Shown here: in pieces, positions 24,801 through 39,800 of the stretch
Numbering within the stretch: position 1 is the first letter of the stretch
Layout of the letters: each line of letters opens with the position of its first letter
Source: Alligator mississippiensis
Lineage: Eukaryota; Chordata; Crocodylia; Alligatoridae
Length of the DNA stretch: 64,000 bases
Assembly: GCF_030867095.1 (NCBI RefSeq)
Contig: NC_081827.1
Span: 212,531,310 to 212,595,309, forward strand
Reading direction: 5' to 3'
Notes under the pieces: generated by a model
Told to the model about the DNA's origin: nothing
What the model saw: the letters and a program-made list of their open reading frames with translations, nothing else
The model's database searches: none
Program-made: the position numbers and the translations under genes

Positions 24801-27800
24801 TAAGACATCTTGAGTTGATTAAAAAATGAGGGAAAAAGTCATGAAAACTTGTTAACTTTGTGCTGAAATGTTAATTTCATCAATTTATTTCTGACAGCCT
24901 AATCATTTAATTTAAAAAACAAGATAAACTAAGAATCCTGAAAAAGCTGAGTTAATCTCAAATCACAATAGCCCTATAGAACTCTCAAGCCTTCCTTATG
25001 TTTATGTTGTCTTTTGCCAAAAACTTTAACTATTACAAACCCCAAAAGCCACAGCAACTGCTGTGATGAGTTTGCCTCTAATCTTCATTCTTTCTTGTTA
25101 TATGTTGCTTGCTCTCATTGCCCAGCAGTCTACTGGTTATTACAATACTGTCTTTGTTCTTAAACTCTCCCCGTAGAAATGTCAGTCTTCAATCACCATT
25201 TGGGCTTCTTTTGTTCACTTCCACAAAATACTTGTCTTATCTAAATGAAAAGCCAGCTTGCTCCTGGTGGTACTAGCATATTTGTTCTAGATGTGGCAAA
25301 TTAATGAACAAGACACTTTCCTCTCCATTTTATGAAACAATTCAATAGTTACATAATAAATCCTTATTTTTCAAAAAGCAATTTAAAGTCCTGGGCTAGT
25401 TAGAAAGTGGCTTCATGAAGATTTGATTGCAAGTGCCCTTTCACTTATTTCAAATTTGTCCAAGGTCACTAGTACCTGATAATCACGAATAGTCAACACC
25501 TGTTTGGTGACCCATGTGAACTGAGCTATTGATCTCTGTGCAGCATATCCTCTTCACAAAAAAAAACACCATGACTGACACCCTTACTGGCAATCTCAGC
25601 AGAGAGGGCAAAGACTAAATAAGCATGGAGATTACCCTACTCTTATCTGTAGAAGTGGTCTCTCCAGGACCAGGTTGAGGTGCATTGACATAGCAGTGTG
25701 AGAAACCTTGCACTGCTTCTGTCCAGGATGTGGTTGTTCTGTGGAAAAATACAAGATTTCAAGTTTCCACAGCTTTGAAACCATCCACAAAGCATCAACA
25801 GTTAACTTACATCAAGCACAAGTTTAAACTCTGCCACCTTCAAAGAGATCGGTTGCTCCTTCACTGAAACACTACATTTCATTGCACGGACTGTCAGCCA
25901 TCTCACTTGTAAAAGAGAACAGCTCAAAAACCACAGGAATGCAAGTATCGCTGAACAGCGGCTATAGAAAGTATATATCAGAAGTTGAATAGTTTCTAAC
26001 CACAAAATCTTGAATAAGTCTCAAGATAAAAACAAAATGAAAAAAAAAATCAACCTTTTCTTTTGACTTTAAAGCTTGTGACCTAAAACAATAATGCTGC
26101 ATAGGCCATGAAAATATATCCAGTATAAACTGTTTCAAAGCTCTCATAGGCCTGTTTTCCACACGGCCTTCAGCACTAAATCATAATTGAGAAATCTGAG
26201 AGAGAGAAAACTTAAGAGAAATTTCCTAAACTCTTGTGCAAAACTTGAACCAAATGTAATTGCAGCTTTTATTTTTATAAGACATTACATGATTATTTAA
26301 AGCCTTAATTTATCTAGCTGTTTTTTCTTTGTATATTGCTTTAATTTTATACAAAGACCTGGCTTGATTTGTCTGTAAATGATCTGTCTTTGTGTCTGTA
26401 AATAATGAATACATTTTTATACAGAAAATCATTTAATACAAAAACATCCCAGATTTAAAAAAAATGGATGCTTAACATTGGGAACATGCATGCATATTAA
26501 TGACAGTGAAAGCTGACAAGACCTGAGCCCTTCTGAAAGTCAAACTACTCATCTAGGTGCCTAAATATGGACTGAAGAAGCTCCTGGGTTTTTTAATAAG
26601 GAAAAAAAATGCACATGCTGAAATGCGGAAGTCCTTGACTTGGGAAATACCTTAAGAAACATAGGGCCAAATTCTAATCTTAGATGCACCGGTGAAAAGA
26701 AGCGGTTTTTATCTGAAAATATAACAGTGTGTCTAAACAAAACTAACCAACATTTTTCCTGTTATGTGCAAAGCATCTGACATACTATACATAGCAAGAC
26801 TAATCAAAGTTAAGATTTGAATAAGTTACATTCTGTTTCCTTGAGTTCTCTCTGCAGGTTAGATTAGATACACTAGTTTAACACTAGAAAACAATTTTTC
26901 TCACAGCTAAGTCATTATGTAATGTTTCTCTCTGTTATTTAATAGTTGTCAGGTTTTCCCCCTCCCCCTGCCAGAAGGGGCTGTACAGGAAACCCTCGCT
27001 ATTTGCGGGTTTGGCATTTGCAGTTTCAAATATTCGCAAATGCCGAACCTGCATTTTAAATACACTTTATACATTTACAGGAGAGGAGCTCCTCAGGAGT
27101 TCTGCGCTTGCTGCTGCTGGGTTGCCGCTGCCGCCAGGCTCCTGCTGCTGCCACTGGAGCCACGCCCCCCCTGCTGCTGGTGGCACTGTGCTCATGAACG
27201 CAATGCCTTATTTGCAGATTTCGCCATTCACGGGGGATACGAGAACGTATCCCCCGTGAATGGTGAGGGTCACCTGTATTTCAATGGTGGGTGAAGGGGT
27301 TCCTGATTACTCATACCTTATAAAGTTTCTCAAATACTTTAATACCTAACAGTTAAAAGTTAAAACGTGGTTTTAACTTAGAAGAAAAGAGGAATAGAAG
27401 AAAAGTCCTATTAGTAAATTCTTGAGTTTTAGAGTAAATAGAGGCATATTTTTATTATAACATAATGGCAAACACAAATGAATGTGGAGTGTTTCTGATG
27501 TTTTTGCAAGTAGTGAAACAGCCATGAAATAATGGAAAGATGATAAATACCTGTTATTTTTATGTTGCAAGGAAGACCAAATGGATACTTTCCTACAATT
27601 CCAACTCTATTATTCCAGCTGAATTCACTGCCCAAATCAAAGTGCTGCTCCATGAACTAAAATAATGAAAAACAAATTAGCTTTATCAATACATGTTTAT
27701 TATCTGCTCAGTTTTACTGCTTTTGTTATTTAGTGCATTACTAAAACAGTTCATTTCAGCCTAAAATCCTGTCTTAATTACCAACAGATTTAATTTTTTT

Positions 27801-30800
27801 TAACTGGCAGAATTTAAATTAAATTCCTGTTCAACAGTTGATTTTCCAAAATAAATTCTGTTTCATATCAAGGAATCTTCCATCTAAGTTTCTAATGAAA
27901 CACTTCTGCTACAATAGGACTGATATGCAGAGTTCAGCTACCACTTGTTCTAGTATGTACTACCTATGTGGTACCTTGTTAAGATCTCTCACTCTTACTT
28001 TATACTATAATGGTGTTATGAAAATGATTTTATCCTGTTTGACACATTTCCTCCATTATAAAGTCCAGTTTTTACATATTGTACTACACTAATAATAATC
28101 AGTCTTGAGATAAATTGGTGTTACATTTCATGCTCTATTACCTGCTCAGAGATAGCCTGGAAGCTATAAAGCTTGACCAGGCCCACGCTATACATCACAA
28201 TCAGTATTCCATTAGAAATGGCAACATCCATGACGCTGTTTCCAAATATCTGGCTCAAGAAAAAAAGTGTGAGAGGGAAAAAAGATTCAGAAAAAATGCA
28301 AAACACCAAGGCTACCTGATTCTAACGTTAGCTTAATTAGCTTTACATACCAAAACTATCCAAAATTGGTAACTGTTTTAATTTTGAAATGTTTTTGTAA
28401 TCACTATCCTCAAGCTCAACCTGCAACATAATATTTTGCCCTTCACTATCACCTGATGTCAGATGCTTCACAAATATTAATTTTCAATGTCCCCAAGACA
28501 AATTTTTTTTGTGTGTGTTTTTATAGATGCACAGAGGAATGAAACTCAGAAGTCCCACAGCTGGTCAGTATCAGAGCTGGGAATACAATTTAGAAATCTT
28601 GTTTCTAACTCCTCTACTGTTCCTCCTTTACCAGAGGCAAGTATTTAGTCTAGTTATAACTCTGGGACATCACATAACTATGAAATTAGCTAGGTTATTA
28701 AGATGTCACTAAAGGTACAATATCAGATGCTTAAACTGTGAACCTGAATCCCAGTCATATGTGTGCCTGGAGAGCTGTTTATGGGGGCTGGACCCATGAT
28801 CTTGCAAAGTCCCTTCCAGCCCTGACAATCTATGAATAACTCCTAATGATGCTGTAATATTAATTTTGTTAGAAGTGTTTAACGTATCTCCACTAAGAAG
28901 AAAAATAAAGAAACTTTTCTTGGAAATAAACAAATTAAATTCATCCAAATTAATTTTGGGCTATGACTGACCTAACATAATGCCATTACATACTTCTTTT
29001 TATATGTAAAGCATTTATGAAGCGTTTTCACTGATAATCAGATGTATTGTCTAGAAATGTGGAGTTAAATTATTCTTTTCATAATCTTAGATGCTAGTAT
29101 GCTTTTATTTAAAATTTCTGGTTTGTGCCATATTCATTATATGGTTGCTCAATAATAATTCAGCTTTTTTGTTATAAACTGATCTAATTGATCGATTTGT
29201 ATGTGGTACTTTTCAGTGAAATTATAGCACTGCCATTTTGTGCCCTCTCATTCATCACCCCATTCTTACACTTTTCCCAGTAACTCCAGTAATTCCAATG
29301 ATTCATGAACTTCTGAACTCAACAAAGATGCTTCTTGACAAGTACCATAAAACCTCACTGGTAGTTCTCGCGTCAAAAAGCCCCAAAACACAGCACTGCA
29401 TTTATCTGTATATCGCAAGTTCCCATATAATACTCGCACCTTCTTTTGGGAAGGAAGTATGAGTATAAAAAAAGCTTTTTCCAGGATCTTAACTGCTATA
29501 GTATGGGCTCAACATGGCGTTAGGGAGGAGGGGCAGAGCCCACTAGTCAGCATCACTCAATGTCTAACTGCAGTTTTAGAACTACAGTTCTACTGCTCAG
29601 CAGCCATAACAGGGTTAAAACTAACTATGAGCATAAAGGAGGCACTTGCTGTCTCCTGACCTGTAGGAGAAGCACAGCTGTTATAAGGAGCCATTGGCAG
29701 CCATTACAGGGAGCCATTATACAGCAGCCATTACATGTTTCAATTCCAGTGAAGAAAATCAGCCTCCCTGCTTAAAACACCATTCCAATTTTGGAGGGCT
29801 GATTTTGGGGGGGAAAGGTACACATGGCATGAGTAAATATGGTATATTTAGAAGTCAGATTTCAAATAGGACATGTTTCCTCTTCACTGGCATTACCAGA
29901 CTCATCTTTTTATTATTTTTCTGGTATCTTTCCATCTCAGTGCTCATCAAAAGAATGTGCCTACATAATAATCTACCTAAATGGTCTAGGACAAGGCTGG
30001 CTGTCCAGCTTCAAAGACCCCAGGGGCCATATGTCCCATGCACTGCACTAGCAGGAACCATATAACATGGGGGCAGCACTATCAGGGGTCATGGGCCCCC
30101 CAGGCTGCACAACAGTGCAGGTAGGTGTTTCCTCCCTTTTGCACTATGTACACAGGCAGGTACCCCCATAGCACTGCACCATGCACGTGCATGCGATAGT
30201 GCTCCCCCACACAGTGTGGCAGTCTGCTGCACCTTCAGTTCCCTGCAGGCTCCCTTTTGGCACTGTGTTGTATGGGTACTCTGGACTGCTGTTGCCACTC
30301 GGGTAGGAGCATGCAGCAGAAGACAGGAGAGAGAGCCCTGAGACCCTGGCTGCTGCTGCAGCCAGAGCAGGAGAGGAAGGGGAGGATGGGTGGGCACTTG
30401 AGGGCCCATGTTAACCTTAATGGAGGCCGCATGTGGCTTGTGGGCCACTAGCTGAATAGTCCTGGTCTAGGATCCCCCAGGACCCGGTACTGGCCCCTTC
30501 ATTTGGATGCAGTCTGTGGCTACTGATATGTGGAAGGTGGAATGTCACTACACATTAATGCAATGAGCCATACATTATTTCCACAAGTTGTAAGAATTAG
30601 TCCTGCATTACTGCAATGTGCAGTGACCCAACTCAATGCCTTTTAAATAACTAGGCCTGAGACTATAGTTAATATAGAAAATAACTCACTTTTTTGTTTA
30701 TCTCCAGCATTCCAATAAAGGAAAGAGGTAGAACTCTGAACACAGCAAGAAAAAACAGCACAGACTGTTGGATGCCTGCCTAAGGAAGAACAGCAATAAT

Positions 30801-33800
30801 GAGCAGAATTGTTATACTCCAGGCAATTCTTACATGGTACGGCACGTATCTAACCATATGAAACCTTAATAAAAATTATTAACAGTGTCTTGTGCTCTCT
30901 CTGAATAAGGGAAGTTCTCACCATTTTACAGACGTCAAAACTCAAACACTGGGAAACGGCATCACGCTGAAAGTCATAACAGAGGCCTGGGATATCTCTA
31001 AGCTCCTGCTGCTGTGTTTTATTGCAAAACAAGTCACTTTTTATCTCAAGCTAAAACAGAGAGGGGAGTATCTCTGGGGAGCAGAAATCAGCAGCGTACC
31101 TATAAGCTGGGGAACATCCTTCTTATCAGCAGAGAGGCAGAAAGGGAACTTAGAGTCATTGTTGGCTCCAGGTTGAACATGAGCCGCCAATGCGAGGAAA
31201 CTGTCAGTAAGGCTAACCGCACCTTGTCATGCATCCACAGATGCATCACAAGCAGGTCCAGGGAAGTGATCCTTCCCCTATATGTGGCATTGGTCAGGCT
31301 CCATCCAGTTTTGGGCACTGCACTTCAAGAAAGATGTGGCTAGCACTGAGAGGGTCCAGAGGAGGGCCACTCGCATGATCAGGGGGCGGCAGAGTAGGTC
31401 ATACGAGGAGAGACTAGAGGGTCTGAACCTATTCAGCCTCCACAAGAGAAGGCTGAAAGGGGATCTGGTGGCTGTCTGCAAATTCACCAGGGGGGGAGAT
31501 CAGCAGGGAATAGGAGATGCCCTGTTTCTCTGGGCACCACACGAGGTAACTAGGAATAATGACAAGTTGATAGAGAGCAGGTTCAGGCTAGACATCAGGA
31601 GGCATTACTTTATGGTTAGGGCGGCTAGGACCTGGAACCAACTTCCAAGGGCAGTGGTGCTCGCTCCTACCTTGGGGGTCTTTAAGAGGAGGCTGGGTAG
31701 ACACCTGACTGGGGTCATATGAACCCAGCAGCCGTTCCTGCCCAAGGCAAGGTGTTGGATTTGATGATCTGTTTAGGTCCCTTCTGACCCTAGCTACTAT
31801 GATACCTGCCAGATGGGGCAACTAAAAATATTTCTCTTTGAACTTCTGTACAAGCCCTGTAAATATTTGGCTACATATACCTCACCTGACAGGATGAGTA
31901 AACCTACCTGTCGTGCTGCTGCTGAGAGCTTCTGCTGAACAGACTTTACAACCATAATCTCTTGAGGAGAATCCCAGTTCAAGTACCTGTTGGTGATAAG
32001 AAAAAAGCCTTGATGTTAGTATTAGTTTAGTCACTGTCTAAAACCTTCTTAAAGTAAATGGCCCATTTCACATAATCTAATCTAGATTAGATTATGAGAG
32101 TCCCAGGCCAGATCCCAAGGTCTCAGCCAACTCTGCAAGCTCCATGAACTGAGTTTTTAGGCTCTGAGCATTAATGGAGCTGTTTCCCATGATCTGAATC
32201 ACTCTCCCTATTAGACAATGCAAAAAAACACTGTACAAACTTGTGGATAGTAAGGTTGTCTGCTGTACATTTTCCTCTGCTTTTCATAAACTACTACTAT
32301 GATTCTGAAGCAAGAGAGGGATCACTTCCTCTGAGAAGTGGGGTGGAAGGGGGATGGGAAGCCTGGTGTCCTGCTAAAGACTAAAATGGATACATTGTGC
32401 AAAAGCATATGCATACAGTTAAAAATTGCCTGTTTCTAAATTGCTAATAATATTTTTCCTGTGTTTTATGAAGTTTGCTTTGCAGAGTTTAAAGAGACAT
32501 TCTAGTATGTTGTTATTGCAGTATTAAAAGTTGTAAAATTGGAAGAGGAAAGCTAGTATTAGCATGAACTTGTGGCTTTTTTGTAGCACATGCTCTTCTG
32601 GACGGGTTACTGGAATTTAGGGACAAATCTGAGACCATAAACTTAGACTGCTGAAGTTTAAAACTGTCTTTAAAGAATATGGCATGTGGGGATTGTGTCC
32701 AAGAAAGGTACTAGACTGAGAATCCCTCTCATCCATAAAATAGGTAAAGCTTAGGACCAGCACTGTAAGCTTCCCCTTCCTGTACCAACAATGTGCCTTC
32801 ATCGTGATTGGGAGGGAACTCCTTGACTATAATTCACCTCCAATCACTGGCACCTCTGCAGAGTCTGCAAAAGATGGGAGTCACTGAAGAATTTTGGGCT
32901 GTACTCTTTTCCTGCTCTGATATAAATTCCATCCAACAAAAAATACATTTTTACAGTTCTATGGTTATAGGAAGTATAGTATAAAGCAACGTTTTCTGAA
33001 TACATAGAAACTTAATAGCTTAACATACAGAAAAATAAAAAATATTTCCCCCAGTACTGCAATAATGCTATGAAAACATTGCTTATGTAAAGCTCAATCA
33101 ATATTTAGTACCTGAATTTGCAGTAGGATCCTGCAAGGTATATTTTTTCCAGTATTTCACCAGTATTAGCAGAGAGACGAAGGAGCCAGTTCTGAGCTGT
33201 CAAAACTGCAAGCGAAGTTTTATAGTCTGAAAGACTGGGCAATGTTTCCCCCTACATAAAAAAGATCAGTAAAAGAAGTCTGAACATGCAACCAAGGAAA
33301 GTCACAAGGCCTGGAACCATGAAGTGACCACAAAACAAAACAGTGGTTGAGGGTAATAAGCAGGCTCCTACAACATCAGGCCTTATACATTGTTAAATCA
33401 TATAAATCAATGACAATTGCTTACTGCAAAAAACACTTGCTTTTATGTATTCTGCAGTTTAAAAAAAAACCCTAAGTGTATGGCCTACATGAAGATTAAA
33501 GATCAATTTTTTAAATCCCAGTTTTCCTTTTTTAAGCCACAGTTTGCCAATATGATTGTGCAGTTGATCATGTAATTTGATATCGCTTAGTCATGAGGTA
33601 ATTGAATAATCATTGCTATTGTGCAATAAATTATTCCATAGTAACAGGCCTTTGCGGTTCTGGGATAAAAGTGACTTCAGTCCAGAATAATGATTCCACT
33701 CACAAAGCAGCGTAATTAGCCTGGGATAGTCGATTTATCTTGAAACAGTGTCCAAGTGGGGTAGTAATTATAGAATAGGTAATTGTACTAAAATAGCTAA

Positions 33801-36800
33801 TTATTTTGGAAAAAGCTATGCCCATCAATTTTGCCCATGTAGACAAAGCTTTTAATGTCTAACTGCCTGATATCAAATAGCTGGATCTCACACCAACTGT
33901 ACCCACAAAACAACAGATGGAAAAAATATCAAGGCTGAAGTCAAATTGAAAATAAATTTATATTAGCAATGGATAGAATTTACAAATCTTGAAAAAAAAG
34001 TGGAAGTAAAATATTCTACAATAGAAACAAAACAAGATTATGACACTTAACACAGAGTGATCAAAGCTATTATTTTAATTTTTTGGTGAATTTTTAATAT
34101 TCTTTTTAGATTTTCCACTTGTGGAGCACCTTCTTCTGATAATCCCCAGCTGCTTTTTAAACATAACTTAAAATAGGCTTAAACCCTGATATATGAGACA
34201 TAATGGCTATTTTCACAAATTTTGGAGGAGAGATTAATCATTGCGTTTTTTTGTCTTAAATCCATGTCTACCTACTAAGGATTAGAAGGTTGTGGATTTT
34301 CTTCTGAAACTTCTGGTGCTGGAGACAAGAGGCTGGACTAGATGATCCTTCAGTCTGATCTAGCATGGCAAGTACAATGGTCCTATATAGCATTAGTAGC
34401 TTAAATGTCTACACTGCTATGGAACAGATAATAAAGTGAATAGTAGAAATGTAGAGCCCTTTTTGAGTTAACAGTACACATGCACAATCTTAAAAGTTAG
34501 AAAATGTTCTTTCCTTCTTTTTCTTCCCCCAATATGGCCAAAAATGACTGAGTAAATTTTGGCAGGAGGCAAGGGAGATTTGCACTTTATACACTAACTA
34601 AATCAGAGATTTATAGCCTAAGTTTTCATGAGCCCAAGCTCAATTCAAATGCTGCCAGATGAATAAATTCTGCTTAAACTTCTAAAAGTTCACCTTTGTT
34701 CTGAGAGACAGCAAGGCAAATTTCAGTCTAAAAATTACATTTTAAGACATTTGTGAACAAATGAAAAAGAATGTTAAAATTACAATGTGGTAGTAATCAC
34801 TGAGATGTAGAGTTTCATATATATTATGCACCAGTTTAAAAGCTTCAATAGAATAGCATTAGAATTCTTCTGGGGTCTATAACCCTATTACTGTGTAAAT
34901 TGAAGTTACACATATATCAACAAGATGGTATGCCCCTAAAGATTCTGCCAAAAATAAAGAACATATTGAAAACTTTAAATAAACCTTATACTTTGCATGG
35001 AATTGTTTTAAAAAATGATTCCTTCATTCACAGGGGAGGAAGGTCTCTATTAGTAAGGCTGTTTCATTGAAAAATACCAGCCACTTATGTGCTATGCGAT
35101 GATCGTCATTCCTGACAAGCAATGTGATAGTCCTTAATAAGAACATTGTTACAAACAAAGCAAGTTACCTATTAAACAACTACTCCAAGCAAAGACTAAC
35201 ATATTAACATGCACTACCTTGAAAAGTTACTCCTCTTAATGGAAAAGGTTAGAATAAAGCAGATTATACAGTCTCTGAATATCTGGCTGCTTCCACTGAA
35301 ATCATAGCAAACCTTCCACCATTTTCACTGGGGGCCATTTACAGACATCTGAAGTTAAAATTGACCCTTAAATTACTGCAAACAATTTCAATTTTGCCCT
35401 TGTCATTAGTAAACAGTTCTTTCACAGCTAGATCAGTTACATCTTTGCTTTTCAAAATTCCTTTCAAAGTAACCTTACCAGAGGACATTCCAATAATAAA
35501 GCATCCTCTATTTTTTCTGATTTAGAACATGGTGGCATTTGATAAAGTATTCTTGGCTCTCCTGCAATGCTGAAAAAAAAAGATTACAAATGATCAGTCT
35601 ATTTTATAAATTACCTTCTGTCAACAGGTCATTTTGTGGATTGTTATAAATCATTACCTCTTCCTCAGGCAGGGAGCAATCTCAACTGTCCAGCATGCTG
35701 GACTATTCTTATTTTGCTAAGGGTCACTTTACATTACCCTCAGACTACTGAGCAAGATTACTGTAAGATGCTGTTAAAAAGCTCACCTTTCCTTGGGAGA
35801 AACATTTAAAAAGATTTAACAGTAATGCTCTTTAGTAAACTGTATTTTTCATTTTTTTTAAGTATATTAAAATTTACTCAGAAGCTAAAGAAAATCACAA
35901 ACCCACCTCACTTACTACTCTACACTTTTTCAGCTCTGCCTACTTTAAAGTAAACACATAGCTGCCTATACATATATTTTAAAAAATGAAAACACTTTAC
36001 AATGTACAATCTTCTCTCTACAGAGGACAGGAGTTAAAGTAGGGCTGCCCTACTTGTGGCTCGTGAGGAGTTAAACCTGAGGCTCTCACCTAGCCATCAC
36101 TCCCTGCGTTGCTCTGGCTGCTGCTTCCTGCCTTTGCCCCCTGGGGACAAGGCAGTGTGGTGCAATGTGGGAAACTGAGGGTGAGTCCAGGTTGTGCAGG
36201 GTGGGGGGAATCATGCCCTTGTCTAGCAGCAGCGAGGGGTGGGGGTGATAGGGATGCCCAGTACGGTGGTGAGGGGGTACAGCAGTGCAACACTGGAGAG
36301 GTGCCAGTGCAGTACGGGGAAAGCATCCATGAAGCCCAGTGGCCTGTGGCTTGCCTGATGTGACCCATGCAGTGTCCAGCTCCTGTTGGTGTGGACCTGG
36401 GTACTTAGAAGTTGGACAGCCCTGAGATAAATAATGGACCACACATGGCCCATATTCTTCATGTTGTTTAATGCAGTACTGGTGGATGGTCAGATGCTGC
36501 AGTGATAAGCAGTAGAATCATAGGGAATTAGGGCTAGAAGGGACCTCAGGAAGTCCATCTAGTCCAACCCCTGCCCAAAGCAGGACCATCCCAAACTATT
36601 TCATCCCAGCCAAGGTCCAGCCCAGTCTTAAAAACATCCACAGATGAAGATGCCACAACCTCTCTGGGTAACGTATTCCAGTGCTTTACCACACTCCTAG
36701 TGAGAAAGTTTTTCCTATCTAACCTAAACTTCCCTTGCTGCATCTTGAAACCATTGCTCCCGTTATCTGCCACCACTGAGAACACTCTAGCTCCATCATC

Positions 36801-39800
36801 TTTGTTGTTGAAGGCTGCTTTAAATCCCCACCTCAGTCTTCTCAGCGTGACTGAAGTCCCCCATAAGAACCAGGGCCTCCCACTAGCTGAAGAAGAAACT
36901 ACAGATACTAGAACACTGGTTTGTAACAAGTTACTGGACCAAATTCTGTCAGATGTATTTGTGTAAACCTAAAGTAACTTCTTAATTATATTGTGTAGCT
37001 GACAAAATCATTAGGCCCACAAAATACTGTTGTGTACTGCATCACAGCATTGCATTATACATCTTATTGGTGCAAGAAACCATTTAGAATGAAAGTCTTC
37101 TCATCTGTGTTACTTATGACAGTGCTGAGAAGTCCTTTATAGTTTAAGAGCTATACAGTTTAGCAGTATAAGTCTCTTAAATGTGTTTCCATTTTTGTCC
37201 TCTTCTTTGGGCCGTATTTGTATTTGCAGAGCATATGTACCATATTCATTTATATGGTTGCTCAATAATAATTCAGCTTTTTGTTATAAACTGATCCGAT
37301 TGATCGATTTGCATGGGGTACTTTTCAGTGAAATTATAGCACTGTGTTGCCATTTACACAATGGAAACCACATGTTAAAAAGGGACTGGATCCAACAAAG
37401 TAATGAATACCCTCAATCCCCTTTAAATTATGAAATAAGGCAGGGCAAGGACATCTTGGAGCAGAGTTGTCCAACTCATCCAACCTCACAGGCTGGATTA
37501 ACATCCTTGAGCCAGTCTGCAGGCCAGACTGGGACTAGCTCTTTGTAGAGTGGCCACAGCATTGGGTCTAGCTTGCATATCACATGCATCAATCCCTGGG
37601 GCCTGAACAGGGCTAATGCTGCTCTTGTGCACTGGTTCCGGGGCCAGCAGGGCACTGTATGGAGTGTATGCCCTGTGCCAACCCCTTGTGCCACATGCTG
37701 TGCATGCAGGCAGCTCAGTCCTGCACACACGTGCCAGCCATGGGGCTCACTGTAGTGCAACCTCTAGGGTCAGCAGGGGGTGCGTGTTGCAGGCATTGCA
37801 TGGGCTGAACCCATCACTGCACACAGCACGGGGGTCCGGGGCACAAGTCGCTTGGGTCCAACCCACACACCACATGCAGTGTGCAGGGCTAGGGCCAATG
37901 CACAGGGTTGGTCCAGCAACCTGCACACTGCATTAAATGACACCATGGGCCAGATCCAGTCTTCAGGCCATTATGTTTGACACCCCTACCTTAGAGGCTA
38001 ACTAAGAAGCATATAAGATTTCGTAGGTAACAGCCTACTTCATTAGATGCTACAAAGTCTGAAGGGTGCTCAAAATTTTGTAAGATTGAGAGTAGATTAC
38101 TGCTCACAGGACCAGTGTTTCCCTTGCCAAAGAACAAGGTCCATAAGTCATCACAGAATAGCCAGAGCATTAGGAGATAAAAAAATGAGCATCTAATCAT
38201 GCAAACACTGATGTATGTATTTTACTTTTGCTTAGATGAGTAATCCAATGGGAGTACTTGCATGAGCAAAGTTATGTACATGTCTAAATGCTTGAAAGAT
38301 CAGAGCTTTAGTGATAAAGTGTAAAGTAATGGAAATTTTCCATCATATTACCTACTGACACAGCACCGATAATTGTCAAAATAGATTCTTCCACTTTCAT
38401 AAGTAATAGGAGATGTGGAATGACTTGTCCAAACTTTTCTGAATTTAGTACTTTCCTGTAACAGAAAATAAATAGAAGGTTGTTATAACAAGCTGCGGTT
38501 CTGGAAAATATTTCATTTGCTTCTGCAAATTAATGACTGACTTTTTCAGGATTCATGGTTGTGAACACATAAAGGATTTTTATCCAAATAAAAAGGTCTG
38601 CAGAATTGTTTTTAATAATTCTATAACCATGTACTGGGTATATCCAATTGTGGGTAGAAGAAACATTAAAATAAGGCAAGCATATTTTTTAAATAATAAA
38701 AATTGAAAAATAACTGAAAAAATTGGTGTTGGAGGAAAAGGCAGTAAAACTGATGAATGGACCTTTGCAAGTAAACTAGGGATAAAACTGAATGAAAGGA
38801 GATCCTTTTCCAGTTTATGGACAGCACATAAAATACATTTTTAATCACTAACTTAAAATTGGCTACAAAAGTTTAACCTTTCACACTGGAAAATGATAGG
38901 CCCAGATCTTACCACTGTGCAAGAATACCCTTATGTATGTAATTCCATGAGGTTTCTCAACATCCTCCTCCCCATGAGCTGGGGAAGGCAAAGGGAGTTT
39001 GTAAACTTGTTTACATAAGGATCCCAAAATGTGAATGAGTTTAGTGACTAATCACATGTATAAAATTAGGCATGTGCAGGACCTTTACCTGTAGCATTAA
39101 CAAAGGCTTGGATCCTACAGTAAAAAGTGTGCAGGCCAGTGGTTCTCAACCACTTAACACTCAAGGCACATCTTGTTCAACTGAAGAAACCCCTCAAAAA
39201 ATTCCAGCTTTTAGCTTTCCCTCATTTTTTGACTACAAAAATAATAACAGAGCAGTTCTTTTCTTGCAAAAAAATCTTTTTGACCCTATGTGTTCCTATT
39301 TGAAATATCAAGGTTTATGTTGTGAATTTTGGGTATGTGTTGGCATATCTAGTATTGTACAACACCCTTAAAAAGGAAGTCAAGGCACCCCAGTGCCATG
39401 GCACCTTGGATGAAAAAGCAGGGCCCAGGCAGATGACAAACAGACAAGAGTCCTGTTCACTTTAGCATGCCTCTCTGTGGGTGCAGGTATGCAGACACCT
39501 CCATAGAGATCTTGGCTGTATGAATGGGGCCTAGCCCCTTCTAGCTTGCTACAAGTAAAGTTTTATTAAATGTCTGTGTTCATCCCAGTCAGGGCATGGA
39601 TGATCATTTCAGTTTCCTACCAGGGTAGTGTTCGGCTTCCAGCCACAGGACGTGTTTGTGTTTACTAAAAAAAAAACAACATTGCCTTCCTTCACTGGGT
39701 AAAGAACTTGACTGAGTTTAGCGCGGGAGACCCAACGTGAAGAGAACAGCGATCCCTTAAAACACTGCCATCCGCGTCAACGCCAGATAGGACCAGACAC

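Larger units (their letters stand above)
23614..27550 (-). other. DCAF17: DCAF17 intron 8 (largest)
   Basis: The intron holds a Tigger-like MITE at 26986-27276. Most of 23.6-26.9 kb has no feature I can support. The stretch at 24495-24600 faintly resembles an old SINE or LINE tail, but I could not confirm it. Confidence 0.75.
28250..30689 (-). other. DCAF17: DCAF17 intron 6
   Basis: The intron holds a MIR-like remnant (28457-28640), a CR1 tail (28765-28840), one copy of a duplicated 111-base segment (29128-29238) and a hAT MITE (29992-30464). Confidence 0.8.
30780..31907 (-). other. DCAF17: DCAF17 intron 5
   Basis: The intron holds a MIR-like SINE remnant (about 30895-31010) and a CR1 3' fragment (about 31080-31803), both on the plus strand. 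Confidence 0.8.
35570..38351 (-). other. DCAF17: DCAF17 intron 2
   Basis: The intron holds two hAT-type MITEs (36040-36424 and 37462-37988), a CR1 3' fragment (36511-36850) and one copy of a duplicated 115-base segment (37240-37355). Confidence 0.85.
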
